Assembly: GCA_001567485.1 (NCBI GenBank)
Contig: JZRA01000006.1
Span: 1-50,865 of the forward strand
From: Chloroflexi bacterium OLB13
GTDB lineage: Bacteria > Chloroflexota > Anaerolineae > Aggregatilineales > Phototrophicaceae
Length of the DNA stretch: 50,865 nt
Reading direction: 5' to 3'
Below are positions 1 to 7,251 of this stretch, one piece after another (the first letter of the stretch is position 1; every line of letters starts with the position of its first letter). The notes under the pieces are model-generated. The model ran no database searches. It was not told where the DNA came from and was given only the letters and a program-made list of their open reading frames with translations. A program made the position numbers and the translations under genes.

Positions 1-2
1 CG

Positions 3-323
3 CGGGCGACCGGCGTGAACTTGTGGGCCGAATGGGCCAAGCTGGAGATCGCCACCGCACGCGGCGAATCGTACAGCCTGCCGCCGCTCAAGAACCTGCA
101 CGGCGCGCTTCTGGTGTGCCTCGCCAAGCAGGAATGGCCTGATCTCAACGCCTACAACGCGCCCGAAGTGGTCTGGCGTATTCACAAGCTGCATCACGCG
201 GGGCTGATCGTCGCCGGCGAAGACCGTGCGACAATCGACGCCCTGCGCGCCGAGTACGGCGAACGTTTCGTTCAGGATTTTCTCGCCGTTGCGCCAGCGC
301 GCAAGAGCCATCTCGACGCCTAG
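3..323 (+). CDS. C-terminal part of an unrecognised protein, possibly ATP-grasp-associated (5' end outside window)
   Basis: The reading frame is open to the window edge, so only the last 106 or so residues are present; the GTG at 15 is in frame but is unlikely to be the real start. Visible features are a Trp-rich start (NLWAEWAK), a QEWPDL segment and a RIHKLHHAGLIV segment, with a charged tail and no membrane segment. It resembles, from memory, the C-terminal part of large proteins found beside ATP-grasp enzymes in Chloroflexi, but no catalytic motif is left in this fragment. It lies 75 bp before a protease and on the same strand as the ligase genes downstream, so it may belong to that cluster. 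Function not assigned. Confidence 0.55.
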   Translation, partial: RATGVNLWAEWAKLEIATARGESYSLPPLKNLHGALLVCLAKQEWPDLNAYNAPEVVWRIHKLHHAGLIVAGEDRATIDALRAEYGERFVQDFLAVAPARKSHLDA

Positions 324-398
324 CATGCTTGTGTACTGCCGACCTCACCAGAACCTCTACTCGTGTATCCTACACTGCCTGCTGGACAGCCCCCGCTA

Positions 399-1547
399 AT
401 GCCTGTCCTGACGTCGAACTACCCCGCTGCCCAGCCCGGCACACCGTCGCTGCGACCAACACCGGAACGGGTCGGCGCGCTGAGCGAGTACACCGGCGCT
501 GGTGTTACCATCGCGATCATCGACAGCGGCTTCTACGCGCATCCTGATCTACGCGGGCGCATCCGCGTTCATGTCGACGCGACGACCAGCGACATCGTCG
601 AGTCGCAGAGCGTGTCGAAGTCGCCGGCGTATAGCTGGCACGGCATGATGACCAGCGTGATCTGCGCTGGGAACGGCTGGCGCAGCGGCGGCAAGTACCG
701 CGGCATCGCCAGCGGCGCCGAGCTTGTGCTGGTCAAGATCAGCAGTCCCAAGAACGAAGTCAAGGAAGTCGACATTCAGCGTGGGCTGGAGTGGGTGCTG
801 GCGAATCATGCCCGCTACAACATCCGCATCGTGAACCTGTCGGTCGGCGGCGACTTCGTCAGCTATGACAGCCAACACCCGCTGCATCTGGTGATTCGCA
901 CTTTGACGCAGAAGGGCGTGATCGTGGTGGCGGCCGCTGGCAACCGTCCGGTGAATCACCTGCTGCCCCCGGCGTCGTCGGCTGAGGCGATCACGGTGGG
1001 CGGGCTGGACGACAACAACACCGACGACCGCCGCGAATGGCGGTTGTATGGGCACAACAGCGGGCTGGCCTACGATGGCTCGGACAAACCGGATTTGGTC
1101 GCGCCGGCGCGCTGGATCGCGTCACCGATCATGCCGAGCACGCCAATCGCGTGGGAAGCGTTCTGGATCGGCCCGCTGCTGGAAAGTTCGGCCAAGCATC
1201 CGATCCGCCAGCTCATGGAGTCCGGAAGCGCCGACAAGGGCCTGACCAAGCTGTTCGGCCAACCTTACAGCCCCAACCTACTCAGTACGTTGCAAGCGCG
1301 CGCGTACGAACATAAACTCATTGACGCGTATCATCAGCATGTCGACGGCACATCGGTCGCCACGCCGATTGTGACTTCGGTGATCGCGCAGATGCTCGAA
1401 GTCAATCCGAAACTGACGCCGGCGCAGGTCAAGGCCGTGCTGAAGCAGACGGCTCAGGTGTTGGAGGATGCGCCGTCCACCCGGCAGGGGGCCGGGGTGC
1501 TCGATGCCGCCGCTGCAGTGCGTATGGTGCGCACTGGCGGCTTCTAG
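399..1547 (+). CDS. Subtilisin-like (S8 family) serine protease
   Basis: Peptidase S8 fold with a complete catalytic triad, numbered from the ATG at 399: Asp42 in IAIIDSGF, His81 in YSWHGMMTS, Ser319 in DGTSVATP, plus the oxyanion Asn182 in AAAGN. Length about 382 residues, that is a bare catalytic domain without a long prodomain. I see no signal peptide, so a cytoplasmic role or leaderless export is possible. A GTG at 363 would add 12 residues; a TACACT at 369-374 that could serve as a -10 favours the ATG at 399. A segment of about 75 residues between the Asn and Ser blocks (IAWEAFWIGPLLESS onward) is longer than in minimal subtilisins. The next gene, an esterase-like protein, starts 14 bp after the stop, which suggests an operon. 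The substrate is unknown; processing of a peptide made or modified by the ATP-grasp enzymes downstream is an inference. Confidence 0.9.
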   Translation: MPVLTSNYPAAQPGTPSLRPTPERVGALSEYTGAGVTIAIIDSGFYAHPDLRGRIRVHVDATTSDIVESQSVSKSPAYSWHGMMTSVICAGNGWRSGGKYRGIASGAELVLVKISSPKNEVKEVDIQRGLEWVLANHARYNIRIVNLSVGGDFVSYDSQHPLHLVIRTLTQKGVIVVAAAGNRPVNHLLPPASSAEAITVGGLDDNNTDDRREWRLYGHNSGLAYDGSDKPDLVAPARWIASPIMPSTPIAWEAFWIGPLLESSAKHPIRQLMESGSADKGLTKLFGQPYSPNLLSTLQARAYEHKLIDAYHQHVDGTSVATPIVTSVIAQMLEVNPKLTPAQVKAVLKQTAQVLEDAPSTRQGAGVLDAAAAVRMVRTGGF

Positions 1548-1561
1548 GGAAAGCGCACACT

Positions 1562-2281
1562 ATGAATCGCGAATATCACCGCTGGTACAGTCCGTCGCTG
1601 CAGCGAGATATGGAGCTGCTCATTTTCGGGCATGCCGGCGCACGGGTGCTGGTGTTCCCGACCAGCCGTGGCAAGTATTACGAGTGGGAAGACCGCGGCA
1701 TGTGGAACAAGCTGTCGTGGTTCATCGACAACGGCCACTTGCAGTTCTACTGCGTCGACAGCGTTGATGGCGAAAGCTGGTACAACCGGAATGCGCATCC
1801 GGGCCAGCGTGCGTGGCGGCAGACGCAGTACGACAACTACCTGTACAACGAGGTCGTGCCGCTGTCGCGCAGCAAAAACCCGAACCCGTTCCTAATCACG
1901 CTGGGGGCCAGCTTCGGCGCCTATCACGCGATGAACTTCGGACTCAAGCATCCGGACGTGGTCGGGCGTATCCTCGGCATGAGCGGGATCTACGACATCA
2001 GCTATTGGACGGACGGCTGGAGCGGCGAGCACGTCTACCTCAACAACCCGACGTGGTTTATCCCCGGCGAGAACGACCCGCGCCGGATCGCCATGCTGCA
2101 GCGGCTCGACATCATCATGGTGGCCGGCAGCGACGATCCACTGCTTGACCGCTCGCGCACGATGAGCCGTGTGCTGTGGGCGAAGGGGATCGGCAACGCC
2201 CTGCGCGAATGGAACGGCTGGAATCACGACTGGGGCTACTGGGAGCAGATGATCCGCGCGTACATCGGCGGGCATGACTGA
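1562..2281 (+). CDS. Alpha/beta-hydrolase, esterase-D-like family
   Basis: 239-residue alpha/beta-hydrolase of the putative-esterase (PF00756-like) group. The nucleophile elbow is GASFGA with Ser117; an acid is available at Asp191/Asp192 in AGSDDP and the base is His222 in WNHDWGYW. No signal peptide or membrane segment, so it is probably cytoplasmic. An early FPTSRGKYYEWED segment replaces the usual HG oxyanion motif. It starts 14 bp after the protease and is followed by 186 bp before the first ATP-grasp gene, which has its own possible -10 (TAAAAT at 2426-2431). Such proteins hydrolyse esters or transfer acyl groups; the physiological substrate cannot be read from the sequence. The neighbours suggest a tailoring step on a small peptide-like product. 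Confidence 0.82.
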   Translation: MNREYHRWYSPSLQRDMELLIFGHAGARVLVFPTSRGKYYEWEDRGMWNKLSWFIDNGHLQFYCVDSVDGESWYNRNAHPGQRAWRQTQYDNYLYNEVVPLSRSKNPNPFLITLGASFGAYHAMNFGLKHPDVVGRILGMSGIYDISYWTDGWSGEHVYLNNPTWFIPGENDPRRIAMLQRLDIIMVAGSDDPLLDRSRTMSRVLWAKGIGNALREWNGWNHDWGYWEQMIRAYIGGHD

Positions 2282-2467
2282 AGTGACGAGTCGGACGTGA
2301 TGAGTGATGAGGATAGGTCACGCCTTCAATCTCGATCTAGGTAGAGGGACGGATGGCATGATCGGCGAGGGTCACTCGTCGGCAACGAAACCCCGGGCCG
2401 CTGCGCCCTATGACGGCGGCCTCGTTAAAATGGAAAAATGGCTCGCGTTGGGCCGGGAGCGTGATCT

Positions 2468-3421
2468 ATGACAGAACCGTTGAAGATTGGATTGTTCGTC
2501 GGGCGCGAGTGGTCGTTTCCGCCCGCGTTCATCGAAGAGGTCAATAAGCGGGACGATGGCGTCGTCGCCGAATTTGTGAACATCGGCGGGACGCGCATGA
2601 ACGAGGCCGTACCCTACCGCGTCATCATCGACCGCATCAGCCATGAGGTGCCCTACTATCGCTCGTACCTCAAGAACGCCGCGCTGCAAGGGGTGAAAGT
2701 GGTCAACGACCCGTTCATGTGGTCGTCCGACGACAAGTTCTTCGACGCCAGCCTCGCCGACCGGCTGGGCGTGGCGCATCCCAAGACGGTCGTACTGCCC
2801 AACCACAGCTATGTCCCCGGCATCGTGCCGAACGAGAGCCTGCGCAACTTGACGTATCCGCTTGACTGGTACGCACTGGTCGAGTACGTCGGGGGATTCC
2901 CGGTGATCCTCAAGGACGCGCATGGCGGCGGATGGCAGGACGTGTACGTGGCGCACAGCATGGAAGAGCTGTGGCACTACTACAACCAGTCCGGCCTGCT
3001 GACGATGGTCTTGCAGGAGTACATCACGTGGGACAACTATGCGCGCGTGATGTGCCTCGGCCAGAGCGACATCTACGTGATGAAGTACAAGCCGGGCCGT
3101 CACGGCGCGGGCCGCTACTTTGAAGATCACGACTTCTCGCGCGAGCTGTACGACCGCATCGTGCGCGACAGCATCACGCTGGTCGAGGCGCTCGGCTACG
3201 ATATGAACACCGTCGAGTTTGCTATCCGCGACGGCATCCCTTACGCTATCGACTTTATGAATCCGGCGCCGGACATGGACATCAACTCGTTGGGCAAGAA
3301 GCACTTCGAGTGGATGGTCACGCACATGGCCGATATGTGCATTCGCCTTGCCAAGTCGGATGCGTCGACCGGATCACGTTACGTGTGGTACGAAAAGGCG
3401 ACTAACACCCGGAGTAGATAG
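2468..3421 (+). CDS. ATP-grasp ligase, RimK-like
   Basis: 317-residue ATP-grasp protein. The central domain has the nucleotide-binding Lys149 in VILKDAHGGG (glycine-rich loop), a QEYI strand that contacts adenine, and the C-terminal metal-binding region AIDFMNPAPDMD. Family members join a carboxylate to an amine through an acyl-phosphate made with ATP, as in RimK or glutathione synthetase. The start ATG follows GGGAG with suitable spacing. The gene ends 2 bp before a second, unrelated-looking ATP-grasp gene, so the two are almost certainly co-translated and act in one pathway. No carrier protein or precursor peptide gene is visible nearby. The substrate is not predictable. Confidence 0.85.
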   Translation: MTEPLKIGLFVGREWSFPPAFIEEVNKRDDGVVAEFVNIGGTRMNEAVPYRVIIDRISHEVPYYRSYLKNAALQGVKVVNDPFMWSSDDKFFDASLADRLGVAHPKTVVLPNHSYVPGIVPNESLRNLTYPLDWYALVEYVGGFPVILKDAHGGGWQDVYVAHSMEELWHYYNQSGLLTMVLQEYITWDNYARVMCLGQSDIYVMKYKPGRHGAGRYFEDHDFSRELYDRIVRDSITLVEALGYDMNTVEFAIRDGIPYAIDFMNPAPDMDINSLGKKHFEWMVTHMADMCIRLAKSDASTGSRYVWYEKATNTRSR

Positions 3422-3423
3422 CC

Positions 3424-4782
3424 ATGATTCAGCAGGCCATTCAACACTACCACGATCTGCTTGTCGGCGGCCTTGCTGAAGAGACCCATCAACAACTCAT
3501 GGAGTGGCAGCGCGAGCGACGCCTGTACTTCGGCGCTGTGCCGGTGTGCCGCGTGCTGCGACCGCACTTTTACAGCGCCGAGGCGTGGGAATACCTGCGC
3601 ACGCGGACGGCGCTGGTGCTGAGCGCGTTCCGTAAGGCGCACGACGCCGCTATGAACGACGTCAAACTGCGCGAACAGCTCGACCTCGAACCCTACGAGG
3701 AGGAGATGCTGCACGTCGACAAGGACGCGCACATCGACACGCCGTGGACATCCTCGCGGCTCGACTCGTTCTTCCGGCCAGAGACCGGCTACCTCAAGTT
3801 CGTCGAGTACAACGCCGAGACACCTGCCGGCATCGGCTACGGCGACACGCTGATCGACGTGTTCGAAGACCTGCCGGTGTTTCACCGCTTCCAGCAGCGT
3901 TATCGCGTTCAGTCGACGCGCGGCATGGGCCATCTGCTGGACTGCATCTTGCGCGGGTATCGCGAGTGGGGCGGCCACAATCGTCCGCAGATCGCCGTGC
4001 TGGATTGGGCCACCGTGCCGACCCGCAACGAGCATTACACCAGCGCCGAATTCTTCGAGTCACACGGCTATAGGTCGATCGTGACCGAGCCGGAGGCGCT
4101 CGAATATCGCAACGGCGGGCTGTATCAGGGCGACTACAGGGTCGACATCATCTATAAGCGCGTGCTGTGCACCGAGTTGATCCATCAGCTCGGTATGCAG
4201 CACGACGTGGTACGGGCGGTGCGTGACGGCGCGGTGTTCATCACCAACTCGTTCAGCGCCAAGCTGCTGGCGAAGAAGGCATCGCTGGCGGTGCTGAGCG
4301 ACGAGGCCAACGCGCACCTGTTCTCCCCGCGCGAGCTTGAGGCCATCGCCGCGCATATCCCGTGGACGCGCCGCGTGCAGGATCGCAAGACGACTTACGA
4401 GGGGCAGGAGATCGACCTGCTGGCGTGGGTGGCCGACAACCGGCACAAGCTGGTCATCAAGCCCAACGACGAGTACGGCGGCAGCGGAGTCATCATCGGC
4501 TGGGAAGTCGACAGCGACCGTTGGAACACGGCCATTCAGCACGCGCTGACGACCCCGCATGTGGTGCAGGAGCGCGTACAGTCCTCTCAGGTCGATTACC
4601 CGATGATGTTCGACGGCCGACTCGACATCAGCAAGCGGTACGTGGACGCCGATCCATACGCCTACTACGGCGAGCGCATCGAAGGTTGTCTGACGCGCCT
4701 ATCCGGCTCGGCCCTGCTCAACGTCACCGCCGGCACTGGGTCGGTCGTGCCGGTGTTCGTGATCGAAGACGCGAGGGCGTAG
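3424..4782 (+). CDS. Circularly permuted ATP-grasp protein
   Basis: 452 residues. The N-terminal half has the [16 protein letters not shown] segment and a central VLDWATVPT / [11 protein letters not shown] block typical of circularly permuted ATP-grasp proteins (COG2308-like); the C-terminal half carries the nucleotide loop [10 protein letters not shown] with Lys346, a VVQERV strand and a terminal [17 protein letters not shown] metal/phosphate region. Known relatives are amide- or peptide-bond-forming ligases of largely unknown substrate, often encoded with proteases, transglutaminases or other ligases. The start lies 2 bp after the stop of the RimK-like ligase. Glutathionylspermidine-synthase-like activity is an alternative label. 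The protein is cytoplasmic, with no signal or membrane segments. Confidence 0.83.
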   Translation: MIQQAIQHYHDLLVGGLAEETHQQLMEWQRERRLYFGAVPVCRVLRPHFYSAEAWEYLRTRTALVLSAFRKAHDAAMNDVKLREQLDLEPYEEEMLHVDKDAHIDTPWTSSRLDSFFRPETGYLKFVEYNAETPAGIGYGDTLIDVFEDLPVFHRFQQRYRVQSTRGMGHLLDCILRGYREWGGHNRPQIAVLDWATVPTRNEHYTSAEFFESHGYRSIVTEPEALEYRNGGLYQGDYRVDIIYKRVLCTELIHQLGMQHDVVRAVRDGAVFITNSFSAKLLAKKASLAVLSDEANAHLFSPRELEAIAAHIPWTRRVQDRKTTYEGQEIDLLAWVADNRHKLVIKPNDEYGGSGVIIGWEVDSDRWNTAIQHALTTPHVVQERVQSSQVDYPMMFDGRLDISKRYVDADPYAYYGERIEGCLTRLSGSALLNVTAGTGSVVPVFVIEDARA

Positions 4783-4852
4783 GGAGGCTGAGCATCCCTG
4801 CCGGCAGCACCCACCTGTCAATGAGGAGGGTGGTTGACGCGCGGACGAACTT

Positions 4853-4964
4853 CTAAGCCGGTGTTCGTAAGTCGAGAGATTCGGTCTCCCATCTTGCAGC
4901 GTTAGTCGAGCTATACGACGCGGCGTTTTCTCATCACTCATCACTCAATACTTTCAACTTCGCG
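4853..4964 (+). repeat. Interspersed repeat, copy 1 (about 110 bp)
   Basis: Starts CTAAGCCGGTGTTCG and runs to TTTCAACTTCGCG. The first 55 bases are identical to the copy at 24146-24253; the rest is close to identical, with substitutions near GTTAGTCgAGcTATACG and an extra CAATA in this copy. It includes a TCATCACTCATCACT tract. The bases GATGAGTGATGAGGA near 2299-2313 match this tract on the opposite strand, so a degraded fragment may also lie there. It sits in a gene-free stretch between the ligase cluster and arsR. No terminal repeats or ORF, so it is a small non-coding element of unknown origin. Confidence 0.8.
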
Positions 4965-5054
4965 CTTTGCAGCGTCCCGTCGTCCTTCTCCTTACACTCA
5001 GTCTATCGGACATTTTCTCCGTCCGCTAAACCGGGGTAAGGTCAACCTCTCCTC

Positions 5055-5082
5055 TTGACATATTGACGTGTGTCGATATATA
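5055..5082 (+). promoter_or_regulatory. arsR promoter with ArsR-type operator
   Basis: A TTGACA -35 (5055-5060) and a TATATA -10 (5077-5082) are 16 bp apart. Between and over them lies an imperfect inverted repeat, TATTGAC-N4-GTCGATA (5061-5078). The same 7-4-7 layout recurs at 5444-5461 before the Cys-rich gene. A repressor bound here would block RNA polymerase, so the regulator is probably autoregulated. Confidence 0.7.
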
Positions 5083-5090
5083 GTCGGGGC

Positions 5091-5408
5091 ATGGACGCGA
5101 ATCTGATCACCTTTGCCAAAGCCGTCGCTGACGAGACCCGCCAACAGATTATGACCTGTCTGTGCTGCGAATGGTGTTCGGTCGGTGACGTGGTCGACCA
5201 GTTGGGCGGGAAGGTCAACCAGCCGACGGTCAGCCATCACCTCAAGACGCTGCAAGAGGCGGGCTTGGTCGAGGTGCGTCAGGAGGGACGCCAGCGCTTC
5301 TACACCCTGAACCAGTCGCGGATCACGATGTGCTGCGGGATGCTCGTGCAGCAGTTTGCGCCTGAGTACGCCGCGTCGAATATCATCCCATTGGATCAGG
5401 TCACGTAG
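5091..5408 (+). CDS. ArsR/SmtB-family metal- or thiol-responsive repressor
   Basis: 105-residue winged-helix protein from the ATG at 5091 (an in-frame GTG at 5070 lies inside the promoter and is rejected). The recognition helix is QPTVSHHLKTLQEAGLV (residues 44-60), followed by the wing VEVRQEGRQRFYTL. Cysteines cluster at 23, 25, 26 and 29, at the start of the helix that carries the metal site of ArsR/SmtB (the ELCVCDL region), with a further pair at Cys81-Cys82. Family members release DNA on binding As(III), Cd, Zn or similar ions, or on thiol oxidation. No arsenate reductase or efflux pump follows; the next gene is the Cys-rich 29-residue protein with a matching operator. The inducer is unknown, with a soft metal likely. 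Confidence 0.9.
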   Translation: MDANLITFAKAVADETRQQIMTCLCCEWCSVGDVVDQLGGKVNQPTVSHHLKTLQEAGLVEVRQEGRQRFYTLNQSRITMCCGMLVQQFAPEYAASNIIPLDQVT

Positions 5409-5410
5409 CG

Positions 5411-5434
5411 CCGGGGACAGCGCCCTCTTTTTTT
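5411..5434 (+). terminator. Weak terminator-like sequence after arsR
   Basis: A short GGG/CCC stem is followed by a run of eight T just after the arsR stop. The stem is weak, so termination may be partial and the downstream Cys-rich gene may be read both from arsR and from its own promoter. Confidence 0.3.
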
Positions 5435-5443
5435 GTGTCCATA

Positions 5444-5461
5444 TATCGATGGCCGTCGATA
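5444..5461 (+). promoter_or_regulatory. Second ArsR-type operator, before the Cys-rich gene
   Basis: TATCGAT-ggcc-GTCGATA, an inverted repeat with the same half-sites and the same 4-bp spacer as the arsR operator (right arm GTCGATA identical). A GATAAT at 5458-5463 could be the -10. The small Cys-rich gene starts 37 bp downstream. Confidence 0.65.
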
Positions 5462-5497
5462 ATTCACACACCGCTATTGGAGCTTGAGGAGCCTACG

Positions 5498-5587
5498 ATG
5501 AACGTCAACCCTGTTCCGTCTGTGGATGTCCCCGACTGCTGCGATGATTCGTGCTGCTGCGACTGCGGCGACGGATCGTGCTGCTAG
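5498..5587 (+). CDS. 29-residue Cys-rich protein, metallothionein-like
   Basis: A very short gene: ATG at 5498, TAG at 5585-5587, preceded by GAGGAG (5486-5491) at ideal spacing. The product has an N-terminal NVNPVPSVDVPD stretch and then eight cysteines at 14, 15, 19, 20, 21, 23, 28 and 29, mixed with Asp, Gly and Ser and with no aromatic or basic residues. Such composition fits a soft-metal-binding micro-protein; no known metallothionein family is recognised. The operator at 5444-5461 matches that of the adjacent arsR, so the two genes probably form a metal-responsive unit. The function is inferred from composition and context only. Confidence 0.65.
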   Translation: MNVNPVPSVDVPDCCDDSCCCDCGDGSCC

Positions 5588-5846
5588 CCGGAAAGTCATC
5601 GAGGGTGAGAGATGGGCGCGGCTCGTCCCTCACCCCCGATATCCCCCGTGGAGTTTGGCCGTAGTTGCAAAGCGAAAAACCTTGAGTCAGGCTTGAGTTA
5701 GGAAAGACAGGCGGCGCAGCGCGTGTTGTGTTTCGGCGTTGTGGCAGCGCGTTCCGCAGGGAGCGACCTTACTGGCACGCAGCGGCCGAAACCGGGTGCA
5801 GTACTCCTTGCCGGCATCGGCTCGCTTCAAGGCGCCAAACTCCAAG
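5588..5846. other. Gene-free stretch between the Cys-rich gene and tRNA-Arg
   Basis: No convincing gene. A GGGTGAG/CTCACCC inverted repeat lies at about 5605-5627 and is followed by a CCCTCACCCCC motif that recurs near the window end and, in variant form, at 16636. The inverted repeat may help end transcription of the Cys-rich gene but has no T-run. Confidence 0.5.
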
Positions 5847-5873
5847 ACAGGCCGCAGTGGCGCGGCCTGTTTT
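5847..5873. terminator. Strong hairpin adjoining tRNA-Arg
   Basis: Perfect 9-bp stem ACAGGCCGC / GCGGCCTGT with a 6-base loop, followed on the plus strand by TTTT and placed directly at the 3' end of the minus-strand tRNA. It could terminate either direction; the T-run is better on the plus strand. Confidence 0.6.
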
Positions 5874-5945
5874 ACCCTCGGTGGGAGTCGAACCCACAAC
5901 CTCAGCCTTAGGAGTGCTTTGCTCTATCCTTTGAGCTACGAGGGC
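5873..5945 (-). tRNA. tRNA-Arg (anticodon CCU)
   Basis: 73 nt folding as a cloverleaf: acceptor GCCCTCG/CGAGGGT (the first pair is G-U), D arm GCTC..GAGC, anticodon loop CTCCTAA giving CCU, T arm GTGGG/CCCAC with TTCGACT, discriminator A. The CCA is not encoded. The anticodon stem is weak: pairs 27-43 and 31-39 are A.G mismatches, leaving three Watson-Crick pairs; one base change (A31 to C) would restore one of them. All other arms are perfect, so the gene is probably functional. Confidence 0.88.
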
Positions 5946-5956
5946 ATCCAGAATCC

Positions 5957-5985
5957 ATTATACGGACGGTCTCTCATCTGCGCCA
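5957..5985 (-). promoter_or_regulatory. Promoter of tRNA-Arg
   Basis: Read on the minus strand: TGGCGC (5985-5980), a 17-bp spacer, then TATAAT (5962-5957), 11 bp before the mature tRNA 5' end. Confidence 0.6.
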
Positions 5986-6066
5986 GACGCGTATGAAGTA
6001 CGCGCTGCCGGCGCAACGCGATGAGTCCATTCCTCAAAATTAACCGGAGTTAACAGACCACGCGCG

Positions 6067-6094
6067 TTGTGTGAAACCATCTGCGTGCTATAAT
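6067..6094 (+). promoter_or_regulatory. Promoter of the sdh operon
   Basis: TTGTGT, 16 bp, then a perfect TATAAT (6089-6094). Transcription should start near 6101, leaving a leader of about 60 nt before the TTG start of the sdh membrane-anchor gene. Confidence 0.7.
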
Positions 6095-6162
6095 CACCGC
6101 CTAGAGAAAACGGGGCGTTATGTACGTCCATTTGTTGGGAATGTAGTGGAAGGCGGATCGCG

Positions 6163-7215
6163 TTGAATTCGCTCGTCTTAACCCTTACGGAGGCGCTGCG
6201 GTATCGCGGTGGCATCGGGCAGTGGAGTTGGATCCTGCATCGTGTCTCCGGCCTCGGCGTCGTCCTGTTCTTGACGCTGCATGTGATTGATACGTCGTGG
6301 GCTGTGTTTTATCCCGGCCTGTACGAAGAGGCGATCGCCGCCTATCAGTCCCCGCTGTTCACCCTCGGCGAGTTCGCCCTCGTCGCGTGTGTGGTATATC
6401 ACGCCTACAACGGCATCCGAATCGTCATCTTCGACTTTCAACCACGCTGGTGGAAACATCAACAGCGCGCGGCTTTTGCCGTGCTGGGGCTGACCGCCGT
6501 CACGTTGGTGCCGGTGTTCGCCCTGATGCTGATCGAAGTGATCGACCATTACGGCCACAGCCCGTTCGTGCTCGGCCTTGACCGCGTGCTGCTGGCGCAG
6601 GCGCCGTTCGCCGTCGGGATCGTCGTGGCGATCATCGGCGCCGTGCTGCTGTCCGGCCTTGTGGGTCTGGTGACTGGCGGCGGCGAAGCGGGCGGCCGCG
6701 CAGGGAGCAAGTTCGAACGCTTCTGGTGGTCGTTCATGCGCGTCAGCGGCGTGTTGATCCTGCCGCTGGTGTTCGGCCATCTGGTGCTGATGCACGTCGT
6801 ACAGGGCGTGTTCGCGCTGACCGAAGCGGGTTCCACGATCATCGGCACGCGCGGCTTGCTCAACGTGAGCGGCACGGCGACCGAGTTCGTGCTCGCCCGT
6901 TGGAACACCTCGCTCGCTGGCCCGACGGCGGGTGTCGGCCTGTGGAAGCTGTACGACATTGGCCTGCTGCTGTTGGTGACGGTGCACGGCTTCAACGGTT
7001 TGCGCTATGTGCTGACCGACTACACCACCGACAAGCCGATGCTGCGCCGTGCAGCGACGTACCTCACCTTGATCGCCGGCGTGGTGCTGCTGGTCGTTGG
7101 CGGCGCGGCGCTGCTGGCGGGGATTGAACCGACCGCGCTCGATATGGCTTGCCATGCTCAGGAAGAACTGGGCAAGACGCTGTCTGAATTCTGCCAAGCT
7201 CGCATTGGTGGTTGA
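6163..7215 (+). CDS. sdhC: Succinate dehydrogenase membrane anchor, SdhC-SdhD fusion
   Basis: 350 residues, roughly the sum of a normal SdhC and SdhD. Each half has three hydrophobic helices and the same landmarks: in the first, SWILHRVSGLG, a His in LTLHVID and a VYHAYNGIRIVIFD helix; in the second, FMRVSGVLILP, His residues in FGHLVLMHVVQG and TVHGFNGLRYVLTDY. These conserved Ser/Arg and His positions form the quinone site and heme b ligands in known enzymes. The start is TTG, supported by GGAAGG upstream; no in-frame ATG gives a better start. First gene of an operon with sdhA (36 bp later) and sdhB. It anchors complex II and passes electrons to quinone. Confidence 0.88.
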   Translation: MNSLVLTLTEALRYRGGIGQWSWILHRVSGLGVVLFLTLHVIDTSWAVFYPGLYEEAIAAYQSPLFTLGEFALVACVVYHAYNGIRIVIFDFQPRWWKHQQRAAFAVLGLTAVTLVPVFALMLIEVIDHYGHSPFVLGLDRVLLAQAPFAVGIVVAIIGAVLLSGLVGLVTGGGEAGGRAGSKFERFWWSFMRVSGVLILPLVFGHLVLMHVVQGVFALTEAGSTIIGTRGLLNVSGTATEFVLARWNTSLAGPTAGVGLWKLYDIGLLLLVTVHGFNGLRYVLTDYTTDKPMLRRAATYLTLIAGVVLLVVGGAALLAGIEPTALDMACHAQEELGKTLSEFCQARIGG

Positions 7216-7251
7216 GACGTATGGGTAGAAACGAGCTGGGAAAGGTGATGG

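Noticed and set aside
5687..6215. Several short frames over tRNA-Arg
   Set aside because: They run through the tRNA gene and its promoter; none has a start signal.
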